DNA from: Pseudomonadota bacterium
GTDB lineage: Bacteria; Pseudomonadota; Gammaproteobacteria; Xanthomonadales; Xanthomonadaceae
Assembly: GCA_023388955.1 (NCBI GenBank)
Contig: JAEWFH010000041.1
Coordinates: 1-7,060 of the forward strand
Direction of reading: 5' to 3'
DNA: 7,060 nt
Made by a program: the position numbers and the translations under genes. Position 1 is the stretch's first letter; each line of letters opens with the position of its first letter. A model generated the notes under the pieces. It searched no databases, was not told the origin of the DNA, and saw only the letters and a list, made by a program, of their open reading frames with translations. Below are positions 7,021-7,060 of the stretch, in pieces.

Positions 7021-7040
7021 TCGTGTCGCCCCGGACACGA
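7021..7040. repeat. Perfect 7-bp inverted repeat with 6-nt loop
   Basis: TCGTGTC and GACACGA flank GCCCCG. It could be an RNA hairpin in the leader of a gene beyond the right edge, or a symmetric operator. It lacks a T-tract, so it is not a classical terminator, and I do not recognise it as a known riboswitch element. Confidence 0.4.
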
Positions 7041-7060
7041 CGCGTCCCGCGACCCCCCCC

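Larger units (their letters stand above)
6832..7060. other. Intergenic region upstream of cysK, no gene seen
   Basis: These 229 bases hold no convincing coding frame on either strand. They contain the cysK leader, an ACAAC/GTTGT repeat cluster (6893-6922), a MET-box-like tandem motif (6999-7014), a 7-bp hairpin (7021-7040) and a terminal run of eight C. A good -35-like TTGACG on the minus strand (6971-6966) and TTGTCA (6897-6892) were seen, but neither has an acceptable -10 at 16-18 nt, so I do not place the cysK promoter. A divergent gene probably starts beyond the right edge. Confidence 0.6.

Noticed and set aside
7024..7060. GTG at 7024 opening a plus-strand frame to the window edge
   Set aside because: No ribosome binding site, only 12 codons visible, and it overlaps the 7-bp hairpin.
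6999..7060. SAH or SAM riboswitch at the right end
   Set aside because: The sulfur context made me look, but I could not match the conserved core of any SAM or SAH riboswitch, and the element would be cut by the window edge.

Overview
The window is GC-rich DNA (roughly 70% G+C by eye, with G or C at most third codon positions) from a gammaproteobacterium. The cysteine synthase and the response regulator resemble what I know from the Xanthomonadaceae/Lysobacteraceae (Xanthomonas, Lysobacter, Luteimonas, Pseudoxanthomonas). Family level is an inference from remembered sequences and genus cannot be decided. The DNA looks like ordinary chromosome: no mobile element, tRNA, rRNA, CRISPR array or broken gene was seen.

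Layout, left to right. (1) 2-1648, plus strand: acetyl-CoA synthetase (acs), missing about 100 N-terminal residues because the window begins inside it. (2) 1654-2316, plus strand: a NarL/LuxR-type response regulator that starts 5 nt after the acs stop and is probably translated from the acs mRNA. (3) 2317-2343: a 27-nt convergent gap holding a perfect GC-rich hairpin. (4) 2344-5808, minus strand: a 1154-residue hybrid sensor kinase whose N-terminal half is a sodium/solute symporter (SLC5/SSS) fold, followed by STAC, PAS, HisKA, HATPase and receiver domains. (5) 5809-5874: a short leader with a candidate promoter. (6) 5875-6831, minus strand: cysteine synthase A (cysK). (7) 6832-7060: a non-coding region with two inverted repeats and a short tandem motif, ending in a C homopolymer.

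How the genes fit together. The SSS-STAC-PAS-kinase-receiver protein, the LuxR-type regulator and acs match the CrbS/CrbR two-component system described in Vibrio and Pseudomonas, which activates acs and controls acetate scavenging (the 'acetate switch'). The regulator appears to be co-transcribed with its expected target acs, while the sensor is convergent. That arrangement would give positive feedback on CrbR level. CysK lies upstream of the sensor on the same strand and releases acetate as its by-product, so all four genes touch acetate. Whether that link is functional is speculation.

The system is a good example of a known family. I do not see evidence for a wholly undescribed system. The least explained parts are the inverted repeats and the MET-box-like motif in 6890-7045.
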